Of a DNA stretch of 64,000 nucleotides, positions 1-11,812 are shown piece by piece. How positions within the stretch are numbered: position 1 is the stretch's first letter; each line of letters begins with the position of its first letter. Below the pieces are notes generated by a model. That model had not been told where the DNA came from. It saw only the letters and a list, made by a program, of their open reading frames with translations, and did not search any database. This stretch comes from Saccharina japonica (taxonomy: Eukaryota; Sar; Phaeophyceae; Laminariales; Laminariaceae): positions 248,001 to 312,000 of the forward strand of contig MEHQ01001723.1 of assembly GCA_008828725.1 (NCBI GenBank), in the 5' to 3' direction. The position numbers and the translations under genes were made by a program.

Positions 1-637
1 ATCGTCGCCATCATCGTCCATGCCTCGCCGGTTCCTGACAAGGTGGTGAGGAAGGCACGCATGTTAAAAAAGTCTCTCAGCCCCTTTGGGGGACCCTTTT
101 GATAGCGAGAAGAATAAAAAAAACCCCGACAGCTTTGGTGCCCCCCCCGACCGTCCTACAAGAGCGTAGCGTGAGCGACCATCAGCATACGGGCAGAGAG
201 GATCATGTGCTGCGCCGGTGCCGTGCAGTAGATCCTTGCGTTCCACCCATTGTGACTTTCGGACACCAGTTTTGTTGTCATGCCCCCAACCAATCAAAAG
301 CAGTGGCCGTTTGTTCTGTAACCGTCCCCCTTTGTATCGTCTCAACTTTCCCCGCTCAAGTCTCAACAGGGTCACGACTCCTTTCGAGAGAAAAACTACT
401 TTCGGCAGCCCTCCGGGGGACCTCCGGGGGGGCCTACGGGGGGCTACGTGGCACGCTTGCGGCGCATAGTTGCGCGGCAAACATGCCTTCCGGCGCCTGT
501 TGCGCGGAGCCCTCATTTTCCCAAGTTGGTTATTTGATCACGGGTAGTCGTGTTCTGTACGTAGTACGTAGGTTGCGCCCGGTATATACCCCACAGTAGT
601 GCATACCGTACCAAGCACCCCATTTCTATCTATACAT
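1..637. other. Non-coding stretch, no gene recognised
   Basis: Frames are open on both strands between about 60 and 600, but they overlap each other and none resembles a known protein. Around 405-450 there is a G-rich run of CCTCCGGGGG-like words. Similar words occur near 11250, 31530 and 57915 inside a dispersed repeat, so this may be a degraded copy of that family. I see no splice-bounded exon. Confidence 0.4.
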
Positions 638-984
638 CGGTCGCCCCGGTAGTGTCTAGTGGCTAGCTTCAAATGCTGCTAGCATTGGTGCCCGAGTTCG
701 AATCCCACCGTGGTGAGATTTTGACTTTATTGGAAATAAAAAAGGAACCAATAGCTGAGAGCACCTTGGTAGCGTGGGCAGGCGGAAATCGACGCGAGTC
801 GACGAGGGAAGAACGTGCTGAAACCATCTCGCGATGGAAATGCAAGGCACGTGCCGTAGTGGGGAGGGAGCAGAAGAGCTTACTTAGTGACCCCGGATCT
901 GAGTAACGACTAAAGAGGGAGAGAGAGAAGGAGGGCGAAGATCATAGATGGGTCAATAATAGGATAGAAAATAAAATAAAATCC
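638..984 (+). mobile_element. tRNA-derived SINE, copy 1
   Basis: The 5' part is tRNA-like: a box-B sequence (GAGTTCGAATCCC) lies about 50 bases after a box-A-like stretch. The 3' part matches four other copies in the window through the shared words GACCCCGGATCTGAG and GCGAAGAT, and ends in an A-rich tail at 965-984. It shares the CGGTCGCCCCGGT start with the copy at 56481. No clear target-site duplication was found. A tRNA-like head, common body and A-tail are the standard SINE architecture; transposition would have depended on a LINE not present here. Confidence 0.7.
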
Positions 985-1796
985 ACGGCATGTTCTGCGT
1001 TACCGCTGCCTGGTAGTTAGCTCGTACCAAATAAGGTGGTAGTTTTTTTTCTACACTGGGGTGAAGATTCAGATATCAGCGCGGACATCTCAACTGGATG
1101 GGCTGGATGTGGAATGTTGATGTGGTCCACTGCTTACCACCGGTACTATTTGTACGAGTACGGCACGCGACAGCACTTAAGAAGCTACTCTTATTTTGTC
1201 TCAGTCTCGCGTCTTATTTTCTCTCGAATTTCAGCAGAGACAATTGTATTATTTGGCGGAGAGGTGCAAACCGTCAGGTTCTCAAAAGTCAGCTTATTAT
1301 TTTGCCAAGGCAATGCTACCTCTTTTTCTTGAGCGTTTGTGAAGATGTTTTTATTTTTCCCGCGTGGCATCCATCACTCATAACGCACAAGATATTCATT
1401 AGAAACGATACTATTTAGGGCTCACAGTTTATCGTAGCCACCTTCAACGACTTTGCTGTAGCACTGCTCCTACTGCTGTAGCCAGAACACTCACTCAATC
1501 GACTTGGTCTACGTTACGCACGTTGGGCGTCAGCGTTCCCCCCCCGGTACTGACTGCCGGTTTTTCTCCGCCTGTTTTCGAATCTCCCAGCTGACGGCTC
1601 TGCCCGCCCCCTCCGACTGCACCCCCCCGTCTGCTCTTTGTCGTTTCGCTCTATAAATAGTAACACCCACGCACCCACCGCCCCGCTTGTTTTCGTGCTG
1701 TATGCACCTAACGGTAGCTTCATGCTTCACACCCTTTGGCCTTTTTCAAGATGCACACGGTAGCCATACACTTATTTCGTGCGCTCCTGACATCGC
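985..1796. other. Non-coding stretch, nothing recognised
   Basis: Short overlapping open frames only. There is a C-rich run around 1540-1685. No repeat copy, splice-bounded exon or RNA gene was recognised. Confidence 0.4.
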
Positions 1797-1946
1797 CTTC
1801 CAAATATTTTGCCTTCTGTTAAAATTCCAAACTTTCCAAATACATCCTGTTTTTCCTGTTTTCCCTGTTTTGTTTTGGAACAAAAAATATTGGAAATTTA
1901 GGGGGAAAGTTAGTTACTCGATAAGGACGATCCTAACACTTCACGT
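1797..1946 (-). mobile_element. Partial copy of a TTA-target MITE
   Basis: This is the reverse complement of part of the complete element at 45071-45315. It keeps the internal word around TTTGCCTTCTGTTAAAA and the diverged terminus reading TCGATAAGGACGATCC. The other terminus is missing, so the copy is truncated and old. Confidence 0.6.
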
Positions 1947-4900
1947 TTCACAAAACAATTGTCTTATGGAACTCACTTTGGCGATTAAAATATATATATG
2001 AAGAATGTCACCTGCGATGACTGTTTTGGTGAGGAGGCAGCTTGGTTGGGGGCCTGATGCGACCTTGGGGGATGTTTGGGCAGTTTCTTATTTTTCAGGG
2101 GTGCAGTGCATTCCAGCAGGTTATTATCTGCCGAAACCCCTTGCACTTCCCAATTTCTAATAATTATCATTTCCCCATCGATTTCAGCACAAATGCTTAC
2201 TTGTAATTTCTTAAATTCCAGAAAATAATTACCAGATTCTTAAGTGCTGTCGCGTACTGTTTTACCACAGGTAAACATGATACCGGTACGTACGTACGTA
2301 CGTACGTACGTCTCTTCCCTTGTCTTTCGTGTTTGGCATGAAGACGAAACGGATTTGAGTAGGAGGCGGCACGCATCCGTTGTATGGGTGGCGCCCAAGG
2401 GAATGGGGACGGGGCGGGGGGACGGTTCGTAGGGAAACCGCGGCTAACGAAAGCAGGAAAGAGGCGGCAGACAGGGTAGCAAGGTACCAGACCGACTAGT
2501 TGGCAGAACCTGTCTGTACTACGGGTACAAAACCTGCCTTGGCTGCCTGGAAGGTGCTTTTGGTGTGCTTCGGTCGCCTATTATTATCTTTCGTTATTAG
2601 TATTAATCTGTTTAGGTTTTTTCACTTGATCATATTTGTGTTGTCTGTCCCATCTCCTCCGGGAGAAGCGCGACACTTTTTGTCTTTGTCTTTTGTTATC
2701 TTTTTTTGTTCGTTGATCTGGTTTATTCTATTTATTTTTTCATACTCGTAGTATTCCTTATTTTTCCTTTCTTTTATTTTCTTCTTTTTCACGCAGCTGG
2801 ATTGCTAGCAGGGTAGGTCGTGCGTGTCGTAGATTGCACTGCATTGTCTGCTCTGCTTACTGCATTGCAGCGTAGGTAATAGTATCTCTCTGTGTCGCAG
2901 TTTTGTGTGACCGCAGAACTGGTATCTCTTTCGGATGAAGTATCGGCGCGGACACTGGGTGTGCTGGATATCACCGGGTAGAAAGGAAGCACACACACAG
3001 CAGCGGGAGATATATCCCTGATCAGTATGATCTGCCCGGGCGGGAGCCGTATCCGTAGCCTGCATCAGCAGTATTATCTTTTGTTGTAGCACAAGTTTCG
3101 TGGGTTGCATCGGCACTTGACAGATCCTGCACAAACCCTCAGAACATCAGGTGAGGAACTGGATGATCTACGTACGTACGTAGTGCTGCTGTAGTTGCAC
3201 GATCTGTCCCGAGTCCCGAGGTGTGCAACACATGAACTACTGCTGTATCATAAGATACCCCAGGTATGTACATGCTTGTGCAACGCTCACCTGCCGATCT
3301 TGCGTCTTTTGCTCATCCCGTGCCTCGCCTGTCTCAGCGTGTCAGAGAGAGGAGAGCAGCGCCCGTCGTCTCACTCTGCCAATACGCAAGATGTGGGCCT
3401 GTGGGTTGTGCTCTGCTGTACTCTGCTGTGCTCTGCTGTGCACTCTCTGCTCTACCCTCTTTCGTAGTTCGCCCTGCAGCCAAAATCCATCTTGGGAGTG
3501 ATATAGATGTGTAGGCGACACTTGGCCGGGAGCAGGAAAACTGTGGGGGAGGTTGAAAAGCGGGTTTCAAGACCGACCCACACCAACGTTTGGTCTTCTT
3601 GCGTACTCGCAGAGTGAGCTGAGACATGAACACACGGGGCAGCAAAAGGTGCAAGATTGGCAGGTGAGAGTGCTACAACAGTGGCGCTTTCTCGCTTCTC
3701 AGTTATAGCCACATAGCCCCCGGCCTTGGGGTGAGTATCTATCTACTGCTGTATTGCTGTACTGCTACGCTTACTGCTGTTGTCTGTTGCGCTGTTTTCG
3801 TTTGGCGCGGGTTGCACTGCTGGGCTTGCGCTGAGATAGCGCGCACGCGAAAACACACACACACGGACATAAACCTCAAGACCCCAAGTTTTCCCTTGCC
3901 GGCCTAGAAGCCAGGGCGCACGGAGCTCGCATCACGACTTTTCCGCCGAGGATTCTAGCTCTCACCTGTGTTGCACTGCCCACAAAATAATCGTGATTTG
4001 GCCCAATATACTTTCAGCAGTCGACAACTGGAACAACAATACCCCTGATTTTTTCCTGAGGGAAAATATGCAATCCACCACAGCTCCGTCAATATCGTCG
4101 ATCCGAATATCTCCCGCCCCTCAACTGTCAAAAGACTCCTTGACGCACCCACAGCAGTGTGGCAAAGTGGCAGCCGATTCCGTGCCCTCTACGGTGCGCG
4201 ACCTCGTCGCTGAAGTTTGAAAATGTGGTTCCAGGTTGTTTTTCGTACTGTAAACAAGTTGTTTTTTACAGCTCGAAAAGTTTTTTTTTCTCGAAAAATA
4301 TGAAACGAGTACTCGTATACAGCAGGAAATAAATGACTGCGTTTTTGTACACGTTTCTTTGATTTTTGAGGCACACTTCTGAGGCCGATTACGCCGTCTG
4401 CAGGATCGATCCCGATATCTCCCGCCCCTGAAAACCTTCCTTGCATATATACACGGGCGCAGGAAGAGTTCTGGGCGATTTCGTCCACGCCTTCCACCGC
4501 GACCTTGGCCGTGAAGATTGTCTAAACAGGCGGCGTAATTGCTTCGACAGAAGCTGCTACCTGCTTCCATCTGCGGGAAACTGAATTAATCCAACTCTAG
4601 GAGGATCAAGCACCATCAAGCTACCGAACAGGCTCTACCGTGACTTGATTGAGTTCTTCTGCGTGTGGTGTGCACTTTGGGGGCTTCTGTGGAGAGCACG
4701 GTGTCTGTGAAAAAGGCCTTATTCGATATTGACCCAACCCCGTTTTTCACAAATTAGGCGTTATCTGAAAGTACTTTTTTGCTCACTTTGTGGGCAGTGC
4801 AACACAGGTGCTCTCCCGCCCCTGCTCGTCTGCTCTCTGCGGTTTTTCCTCCCCGAACCAAAATGCCATTTTTTTTTCAGACTCCATTTTTCAAAACCCG

Positions 4901-6039
4901 GTTAGCAGTCAGCAGGCCTTTTCGCCTCAGTAGTGGACAAAGCATGATGGAAGATCTTCCTAAGGTAGCTATTTAGGCACTCTGGTTAGCTAAGGGTATG
5001 TTTTACGCGGCTCAATCAACTTGGACTCTTTCCCAGCCGCAGCATCCCGAGCAGTGAGGTGAACCGAAAAATGAAAATGGTCTCGGTCGGTTTTTCGGTT
5101 TCTCACCGAAAAGTAGGTCGGTTTCGGTCGGGGTTTTTTCGTAAACGGAAAAAAAACGAAACCGAAACCGAACATTTTCGGTCGGTTTTTCGGTCGGTTT
5201 CCCGACTAAACTAGCCAAGTGGTCCACATTTCGAAGGGTTCGGTGCGCATGTGTTGGCATAATGTGACGAGATGATCGCGGTTTGGTGTCAAGTGGCCCT
5301 CCTGCAGTACCTGCGTCTGCTGCACCACACACGGTACAGGCCGACACATAGAAATGTATATGATCAACATCGATGCCTCTCGTGATTTTGGAAATCACCG
5401 AAGTCCCTCCTATCGTCTGCGCTTCAGACCGAAATGAAAACGCGTCAGCTCTCGGCGCCTCGCCCGCGCTTTCTCGTCCGTTCTCTCGCGGGTCGCCTTC
5501 TCCGGCCTCCGACGGGCCTGTTCCCGCTCGCGCTTTTTTTTTGTCGCGCGTCGCCGCCGAGCGCGGCGGCCTTCAATCCGTAGGCTCTTTCGAGACGGCG
5601 GGACATCGAGATAGTTTCCTTGAGACAGTAAGGTTATTTGCGGGGCATCCAAGTTATTCCTCAAGGAAGCAAGCTTCTTTCATACATCTATTTATGTCGG
5701 CTTCTTTTGTCGTTACGAGCTTCAATACAGTATAGCTCCTTTCTTCGATAGCTCGGTCGCGCAAATGCGACCGCTTTCTCCCGACTACCTGAGCGGTCGT
5801 CTTTAGTCCCTTCCACCCCCTCGGCCTTGCTTCGTCCGGATACGGGTACGATACAACAGCAGCAAGCACAGCAGTACGACAACACAAAACTCGGCTCAAA
5901 AACGTACAGCTGCTGTGCAGTACGACAATAAAAAACTCGGTTCAATAATATACCGAGTACGAATTAATCTTTTTTTCTCGGTTGGATTCTTGAGTCCGTG
6001 AGTCCTATTGACAACGACTTCGTAGGATAGATCTTCCAG
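1947..6039. other. Long non-coding stretch with simple repeats
   Basis: No gene recognised. Contents: a MITE terminus fragment near 2231-2262 (GCTGTCGCGTACTG), a (CGTA)n tract at 2285-2311, short CTG-rich runs, a duplicated ATATCTCCCGCCCCT word near 4105 and 4415, and a GGTCGG/TTTTTCGG minisatellite at 5083-5205. The GC-rich block at 5410-5600 is open on both strands, but the minus frame is almost pure Arg/Lys/Glu and looks like low complexity rather than a gene. Confidence 0.4.
5083..5205. repeat. GGTCGGTTTTTCGGT minisatellite
   Basis: Short irregular direct repeats of a GGTCGGTTT/TTTCGGT word, with an internal inverted stretch (ACCGAAACCG). The repeat gives spuriously open Lys/Pro/Thr-rich frames on the minus strand. 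Confidence 0.6.
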
Positions 6040-6059
6040 GGGTCGGGCTGATTATTACG

Positions 6060-6780
6060 ATTCTGGCGCTGGGAATCAAGGTACAAACAGCAATACCAGT
6101 ACCTGGTACAAGTACGTACTGTATGTAGAAACTGCTGCTGCTGTGGTACGTACTGCTGAACAGTAATACTGTTGTAGTGTATACGTAGTGCTGTACATAC
6201 GAGTCTGCTAAGACACGAGAGTCAGAGAATAGTTGAGACCCCCCCCCCTTGGCCAACTGTGACGTCTCTCTACTATCCACGCGGAACCGCTTTCTGGACA
6301 CGAAGTGTTTTTTGCCGCACGTACCAAACTGAGCCCGCCACCTCAACTGGTGCACTTCTGCCAGAGACTGAGAAATGAAGTTACGAACTGAGTATCAACA
6401 CTTAGCGTTTTCTTCTTCCTGCAACATTTGGCATGGCCTTGATTCTGTACGTATGTGTCACGCATCAAAACACGAGCGAGCGCCATCACGTTGTTGTCGT
6501 AAATCTCACAAACTATCCTGAGAACTGAGACTATCCAGGGAACACCGAAAACGACTGATTACATTATTTCTGAGACTGACTGTTGAGACTGAGAAATGAG
6601 GTTGCGAACTGAATATTTCAACACGCAGCATTCCCTTCTTTCTGCAACACTTAGCATTGCCTTGATTCTGCACGTATGCGTCAGATATCGAAACACGAGC
6701 GAGCGCCATCACATTGTCGTAAATATTAAGGAGATGGCGTGAGATGGCACCAAATAAGCTGACGTAAATATTAAGGAGAT
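6060..6780 (-). repeat. Dispersed repeat J, copy 1
   Basis: About 700 bases match, in inverted orientation, the block at 19335-20055. Shared landmarks in order are the GAGCGAGCGCCATCAC word, a tract about CAAGGCAATGCC (reverse strand), the CCCGCCACCTC word and a polyC run near 6241. Within this copy a subunit is repeated at a spacing of about 221 bases (GAGACTGAGAAATGA at 6364 and 6585). No coding frame runs through both copies. The class is unknown. Confidence 0.65.
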
Positions 6781-6805
6781 GGCGTGAGATGACGTCAGAT
6801 TTTGG

Positions 6806-8080
6806 CCCTAAAAAATATTTAGGCCATCTTTTACGGAAGATTTCTGGAAACTGAAAATGAACGTTTTCAGTTTTCAAACCCGATCATCAACCTTATGGGC
6901 CTGACAGTGGGTCCATTCGTGGTCATTTTTTTCGATTATCATTTTCAAGTCGGCCTCCACTCGGAAATGGAGCCCCATTTTCGATCAAGATCGCGATTGC
7001 AACTGCACTTGGATTTGGCATCGCGATAGGGTTCCACACGTCGTTGGAGGCAGCACGCGTTCAAAAGTGCCGGAAACAGCAGTTGAGTACAAGCCGCATC
7101 TGTCTGCCAAGCAAGCAACAGGTGTACTGCTGCTTGCTGTGTGCCACGCTCCCCGCCCGCGCGTTCCTCAGACATCACAACAATTCGATGGGATCTGATT
7201 GCGATGTTCTGGAAACTGAAAATGAACGTTTTCAGTTTTCAAACCCGATCATCAACCTTATGGGCCTGACAGTGGGTCCATTCGTGGTCATTTTTTTCGA
7301 TTATCATTTTCAAGTCGGCCTCCACTCGGAAATGGAGCCCCATTTTCGATCAAGATCGCGATTGCAACTGCACTTGGATTTGGCATCGCGATAGGTTTCC
7401 ACACGTCGTTGGAGGCAGCACGCGTTCAAAAGTACCGGAAACAGCAGTTGAGTACAAGCCGCATCTGTCTGCCAAGCAAGCAACAGGTGTACTGCTGCTT
7501 GCTGTGTGCCACGCTCCCCGCCCGCGCGTTCCTCAGACATCACAACAATTCGATGGGATCTGATTGCGATGGTGTCGGCCACGAGAGTCTTGTAACTCTC
7601 CTTCCATCTGCGACTGCGGCATTCTCCAAGCACTCGTACAGTAGCAAAACTTGTCTCGTCAAGAGGGCAGTCGATCTCCGGGAGATATGTGTTTGTTGAT
7701 GAACGAAGAACGCAGACAGCGAGGAGGAAACCACAACTTCTAAGTACACCCCTCCGTCGTGTTTTCCGTTGGCCACCGTCGGGTACAATGCTTCTGCGCT
7801 GCGTGCTGCCGTGCGACGAAAACCTCGACCACCCATAGTCCAGGGCGGCAGCGAAATATCTCGGAGGCGCTTTCGCGTACAAGTATTCGAGTACCGTCTT
7901 CCTCGTGCGGCTGTTGCACATTTTTTGTCACAACTTGCTGTCCGAAACAATCTCAGTACTTGGGTCATGATAAGGTTGTGAACTGAAAAATTATCGTTTG
8001 GTTTTGTTTGACGATCGAGAATTCCTCAATTTTGTCAGTTTTCATAAATCTTCCGTAAGAGATGGCCTAATAAGGCCGTT
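6806..8080. mobile_element. TIR element, class unknown
   Basis: Roughly 55-bp imperfect inverted repeats face each other at about 6806-6870 and 8025-8080, sharing AGGCCATCTYTTACGGAAG and then an AAACTGA-like word. The AGGCCATCTTTTACGG word recurs near 14615, suggesting a family. The interior holds the 365-bp tandem duplication listed separately. No transposase-like frame is seen and no exact target-site duplication was identified, so the outer boundaries are approximate. Confidence 0.45.
6842..7571 (+). repeat. 365-bp tandem duplication
   Basis: Bases 6842-7206 and 7207-7571 are head-to-tail copies that I read as differing at only two positions, so the event is recent. The unit runs from TTCTGGAAACTG to GATCTGATTGCGATG. 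No gene was recognised in the unit; the open frames on both strands are duplicated with it. Confidence 0.9.
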
Positions 8081-8790
8081 TCCTATACGGTTCGATTTCT
8101 TAGCTTCAGATTTTGGTCCGATCGATTTTTCAGCGTGAAAATCAAAACACCCTTCCTATTCGAGAAAAGGCGATTTATTTTACGTGCAGAGATTCGAGCA
8201 AAAGGCGAGACCCACTGTTGTTGTTGTGGTTTGGCGACGCGACGAGACGCGCCGAGGGCGCTGCACTGGGTGTAGGACCCAAGCGTCCGAACCCACGCTG
8301 GCTGTCTCTGGTCTGGCGGCGGAGAGACGTGCCGAGTGCGCTCGAGTCAACTTGTCTTGGTATTTTGTATTTTGACACAACGAAGCATCCGAGCCCAGCA
8401 AGCTAACTGCTGCTTGCTGCTGCTGTAGTCTACGAGTACCGAGAGGCGTGCGCCGAACGCGCTTCCCTTTTTTTCTCTAGGCCCGAGCTCACGCCAGCCG
8501 ACTGTAGTCTGGCCACGGAGAGACGCGCCGACCGCCGACTGCGCGTCGGTGCGCGAAGCAACGTCGCTGTGTCCCCATCCAACGTCGCTGTGTCCCCATC
8601 AAGCAACGTCGCTGTGTCCCCATCTGCAGCTCTACTTACTACTCTGATGATAAGATCGCAGATCGATCTTGTTTCTTTTATTATTGTTTTGTTGCCGTTT
8701 TTCTTGCTTTTTTTTTCATGGGGGCTCGAAAGGGGTTAAGGGAGGCTACTACGTATTCATAAATGCTGTGCCGTGTTCTGTTTTCACCTT
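8081..8790. repeat. Diverged tandem repeats, no gene
   Basis: Between about 8215 and 8560 a GC-rich unit of roughly 125-150 bases recurs about three times in diverged form, with words such as GAGACGCGCCGA and CCCACGCTGGCTG. At 8568-8623 a 21-24-base unit (CAACGTCGCTGTGTCCCCAT) is repeated three times. The overlapping open frames follow the repeats and are not supported as genes. Confidence 0.5.
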
Positions 8791-8794
8791 GTGG

Positions 8795-9460
8795 TCATCA
8801 CCTTTTTCAGGAACCGGAGTTATTGTAATAAGAACGTTGATGACGACGCCTTCAGACGAGGCCTCTCAATGTTGTTTCGGTCGCTTATCTCTGGGCCCCC
8901 GATGGGGGCCAAATGGCCAACGAGTGCTGCAGGGTATTACCTGCTGAGCTACAGGGGTAAAATATCGATCGATTACCCAGCCCAGGGTAATCCTTATGAC
9001 ACTCTCCCCCCCTCTGAACGGCGGGATGTTTGGGACGTCGGTACCATATACGGCCGTACGTTGAGCTACCCGCTTCGTTTCAATAGCTGGGGAACCAGGG
9101 CGATATGTTGTTTAGGGACGCACGCACAAGCGTTTCCATAAAAGAAACGTTCGAAGGGAGATTCGAACCCGTGTCCTGCCGACGACGCCAAATGTGAGGG
9201 TATCATTACCTGCTGAGCTTTAGGGGTAAAATATCGATCGATTACCCAGCCCAGGGTAATCCTTATAACCCTGGTTGTTCTCACCTTGTCATCACCCTGG
9301 CAGGAACCGGAAATACTCCAGACGAGGCCTCTCAAAGCTGTTTTTGTCGCTGATATCTGGGTCCCGAGGCGGCCAAAAGTCTAACGAATGCTGTGCCTTG
9401 TTGCTCTCACCTTGTCGCCACCTTGTCAGCAACCGGGGAGATTCGGACGAGGACGATGAT
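8795..9460. repeat. Repeated block with tRNA-like SINE words
   Basis: Two diverged copies of a roughly 270-base block lie here, sharing ACCTGCTGAGCT (8939, 9210) and the stretch ending CCCAGGGTAATCCTTAT. Read on the minus strand, 9250-9150 contains box A (AGCTCAGCAGG) and box B (GGGTTCGAATCT) about 39 bases apart, the spacing of an RNA polymerase III promoter in a tRNA-derived SINE; the other copy keeps only box A. The block also carries three copies of a splice-acceptor-like CACCTTGTC...CAG(G/C)AACCGG stretch, the last of which leads into the exon at 9430. Confidence 0.5.
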
Positions 9461-10790
9461 GCCTTCATGGTCCCGTGCGTTGTGAAGATCGAGAACGATT
9501 ACGGCGGCGAGAGCTCGGGAGGGGAGGTGGATGCCAATCGGGCGAGGGAGACGGCCGCCAAGCGGGCGAGAGGCGTCGAGGGGAGCCAGGATGAGGTACG
9601 TACGACTGCAATAATGTTTTATACTTACGGTACTCGTAGTATTTTTCTTGCTTGATATGCTTATTGCTTGTTTCAAGGGCTCCGCTCCGCCGGCGGGCGG
9701 GCGACGCCGTCCACTACGCTCGCGCAAGGAAAGGGGCAGCAGAGGTCCACGATGTGGCTCAAGGACCGGCTTGAAAATGCCAAGAGATTCATGGTGCAGC
9801 AAAATACGTACTGCTGTACGTACGTACAGCTGAGCGTATAGTACCCGCCTACCGCTGCATTGTACTGCAGTACGTAGTACTGGTATATACGCGGCATGTG
9901 TGGCAAAGCACCTGCGGCAGCAGTCTATACCACAACAAAATAAAACAATAAAAACGTACAGGCGACTTGCAAATGCCAAGAGCTCCATGCTCCAGGACAA
10001 CAAAGCTGTATGTTCGAACGAGAAAGCACAGGACAGCACAGCAAGGTCGTCAATTTGTGAAGTGCCAAACAAACAATGCACGAAACCGAGAAAGACGTAC
10101 ATACGTACTCGTATGATACTCGTACTCGAACAAAACGGCAGGAGCGAAAAACCCCACAAAAAAAACGGTCGAAAAAAATAGAAAATCAAGTCAACACGAA
10201 AATTCGATTTAAAAAAACAACAACGTCGGGCCGTCGGGTCTGTGATGGTTGCGCCGCTTAAAACAAAATGTAGCAACGTCTGTCACGTTCTCTCTGCTGT
10301 GAAGCTCCCCGCCCCCCCCCGCGATCACCTCGCTATCGATTCGGTCTGGGTCGACCTCTACTGCCTCTCTGCCCCCGGTGAGCCCCGTGGCCCGCCTCGC
10401 GTGAAGCCCGGTGCTCACCGTGGCCCTCGTTCGCCCGCTCGACGATGATGGTGTTCAAACCGCCTATTAATAGCTGTCTCTCTGTAAATAATATCTGTTC
10501 GAGAAATAAACATCGCCTGAATGTTATTTTATAGACGGCAATGAACCTTATACTGTCGGACATACTGGATTGATCGCAGCAGCAGCAAGGCAGACAACGC
10601 CCCTTCAAGCTCCCCTCGTGTCTCGATGGACACGCCACGCCTAGCCACGGGCCGCGCTCCTTCTGACCCCCGCTCTACTGGCCAGCGCCCTCCCATACCC
10701 GCGATGGCGCCGGGCTCGCCCGCGCTGCCGTGCTCACTGGGTACACGCACGAACCCAAAACGGAAAAAGAACAACGCGCTCGCCAACTAA
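9430..10790 (+). CDS. Unidentified gene, probable exons
   Basis: Several splice-bounded open segments lie in a row. At 9430-9595 a segment preceded by CTTGTCAG and followed by the donor GTACGT encodes an acidic stretch (GDSDEDDDAF) and a basic one (AAKRARG). Near 9743-9815 and at 9962-10007 two related segments encode similar helices (RLENAKRFM and RLANAKSSM), with donors GTACGT and GTATGT. A Ser/Thr/Pro-rich segment ends at 10377 with donor GTGAGC. A last segment from about 10580 to the TAA at 10790 is Ser/Pro-rich and ends in a basic NLS-like tail (NPKRKKNN). I could not join all segments in one consistent phase, so the exon set is incomplete or partly duplicated. Family unknown. The minus strand at 10425-10486 is an alternative exon candidate. 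Confidence 0.35.
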
Positions 10791-10993
10791 AGTAGAGGAA
10801 ACAAAGACAGGAAGGAGAGGTGCGGCAAGTAATAGAAGGAGGCGGTGTCGAAGTGGGAGCTCTGAGAGGCCAGCGATCGGCAAACCGTGAAAAGGGTATT
10901 AGTAAGTATGTCTATAGTCGATTCTTCGAAACTTTGCTCTGTACATCCGTTCCTTGGAGTAACACGTACTGCTGTAGTGTACGTCTTATGGTA

Positions 10994-11200
10994 CAGTACG
11001 CGACAGACGTTGATAATCTGATAATTAGGAATTTGATATTGAGATTTTGGGGGGGGAAATAAGAATGCGATTGAGATTTTGGGGGGAAAATATGAATGCC
11101 ACCTCTTTGTACTGAAAATAGCGTGGAACACACCTATAGTCTTGCATGAGAGTTCCAGTCTGGTCAAAAATAAGAGATGCTTAACGTCTGTCGCGTACTG
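10994..11200. mobile_element. TA-target MITE, family A
   Basis: 207 bp with terminal inverted repeats starting CAGTACGCGACAGACGTT, flanked on both sides by TA. A TA duplication and a short element without coding capacity fit a Tc1/mariner-type non-autonomous element. A relic of the same family is at 23210 and a terminus fragment is near 2240. The termini share the CAGTAC start with families B and C. Confidence 0.75.
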
Positions 11201-11206
11201 TATACC

Positions 11207-11702
11207 AGGGCGTAAAATAGACGTCCAGCTCGTGGTGAAATCACCGCACCACATCGGAGGGCCCCCGGATGGTCGCCGGAGGCCGTTTTTTTTCGACATA
11301 TATGCGTCAATATACTCAAAATGTGCGTCTAACCCGCTCGGTTTATCCTCTTGTATACGTGGTGTCGGCTGCCTTAGAATGTTCTGCATTTTGCGAAGAA
11401 ACGAGGACAAAATTACGTTCAGAAATGATGTGAGATATCGTCAGCAGCAGATGTGAGGTGTTGCGGCGAAAAACACCCCAAAAATTTTTCGCCTGCGGCG
11501 AAAAAGGGCCCAAACATTTTTTTCGGCGAAAAAGGGCCCGCACAATTTTTTTCGACTACGGCGAAAAAAGGCGAAAAAAGGTGCGGCACAAGAAAAGCGT
11601 GGTGCGGCAAGCCGCACCATGCCTTCGCAGCGTGGTGAAAAATACGACATTCGCGAGAAAAAGGTGCGGCAGCGCAACATTTCACCACCTATTTTACGCC
11701 CT
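11207..11702. mobile_element. Mutator-like MITE, 496 bp
   Basis: Inverted termini begin AGGGCGTAAAATAG and continue into a GTGGTGAAAT word in both arms. Flanks are ACTGTATACC and GCTGTATACC, a 10-bp target-site duplication with one mismatch. A 9-11-bp duplication is the hallmark of Mutator-like elements. It landed directly beside the end of MITE A, so it is the younger of the two. The interior has repeated GGCGAAAAA words and inverted GGTGCGG arms and no transposase frame. Related sequence lies at 31500-31760 and 57850-58010. Confidence 0.7.
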
Positions 11703-11812
11703 GCTGTATACCCGTAAAAAGTAGTTGTTTCAGTTGTGTCCTCACGCTTTTGTTGTGTACCAGGTATCGGTTATGCGTGTTTTGTATATCTGCGTACGAA
11801 GAATGAAGTGGC

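Noticed and set aside
9407-10276. 289-codon minus-strand frame
   Set aside because: It is rich in Phe, Leu, Cys and Val without domains, crosses ACGT microsatellite sequence and overlaps better-supported plus-strand exon candidates.
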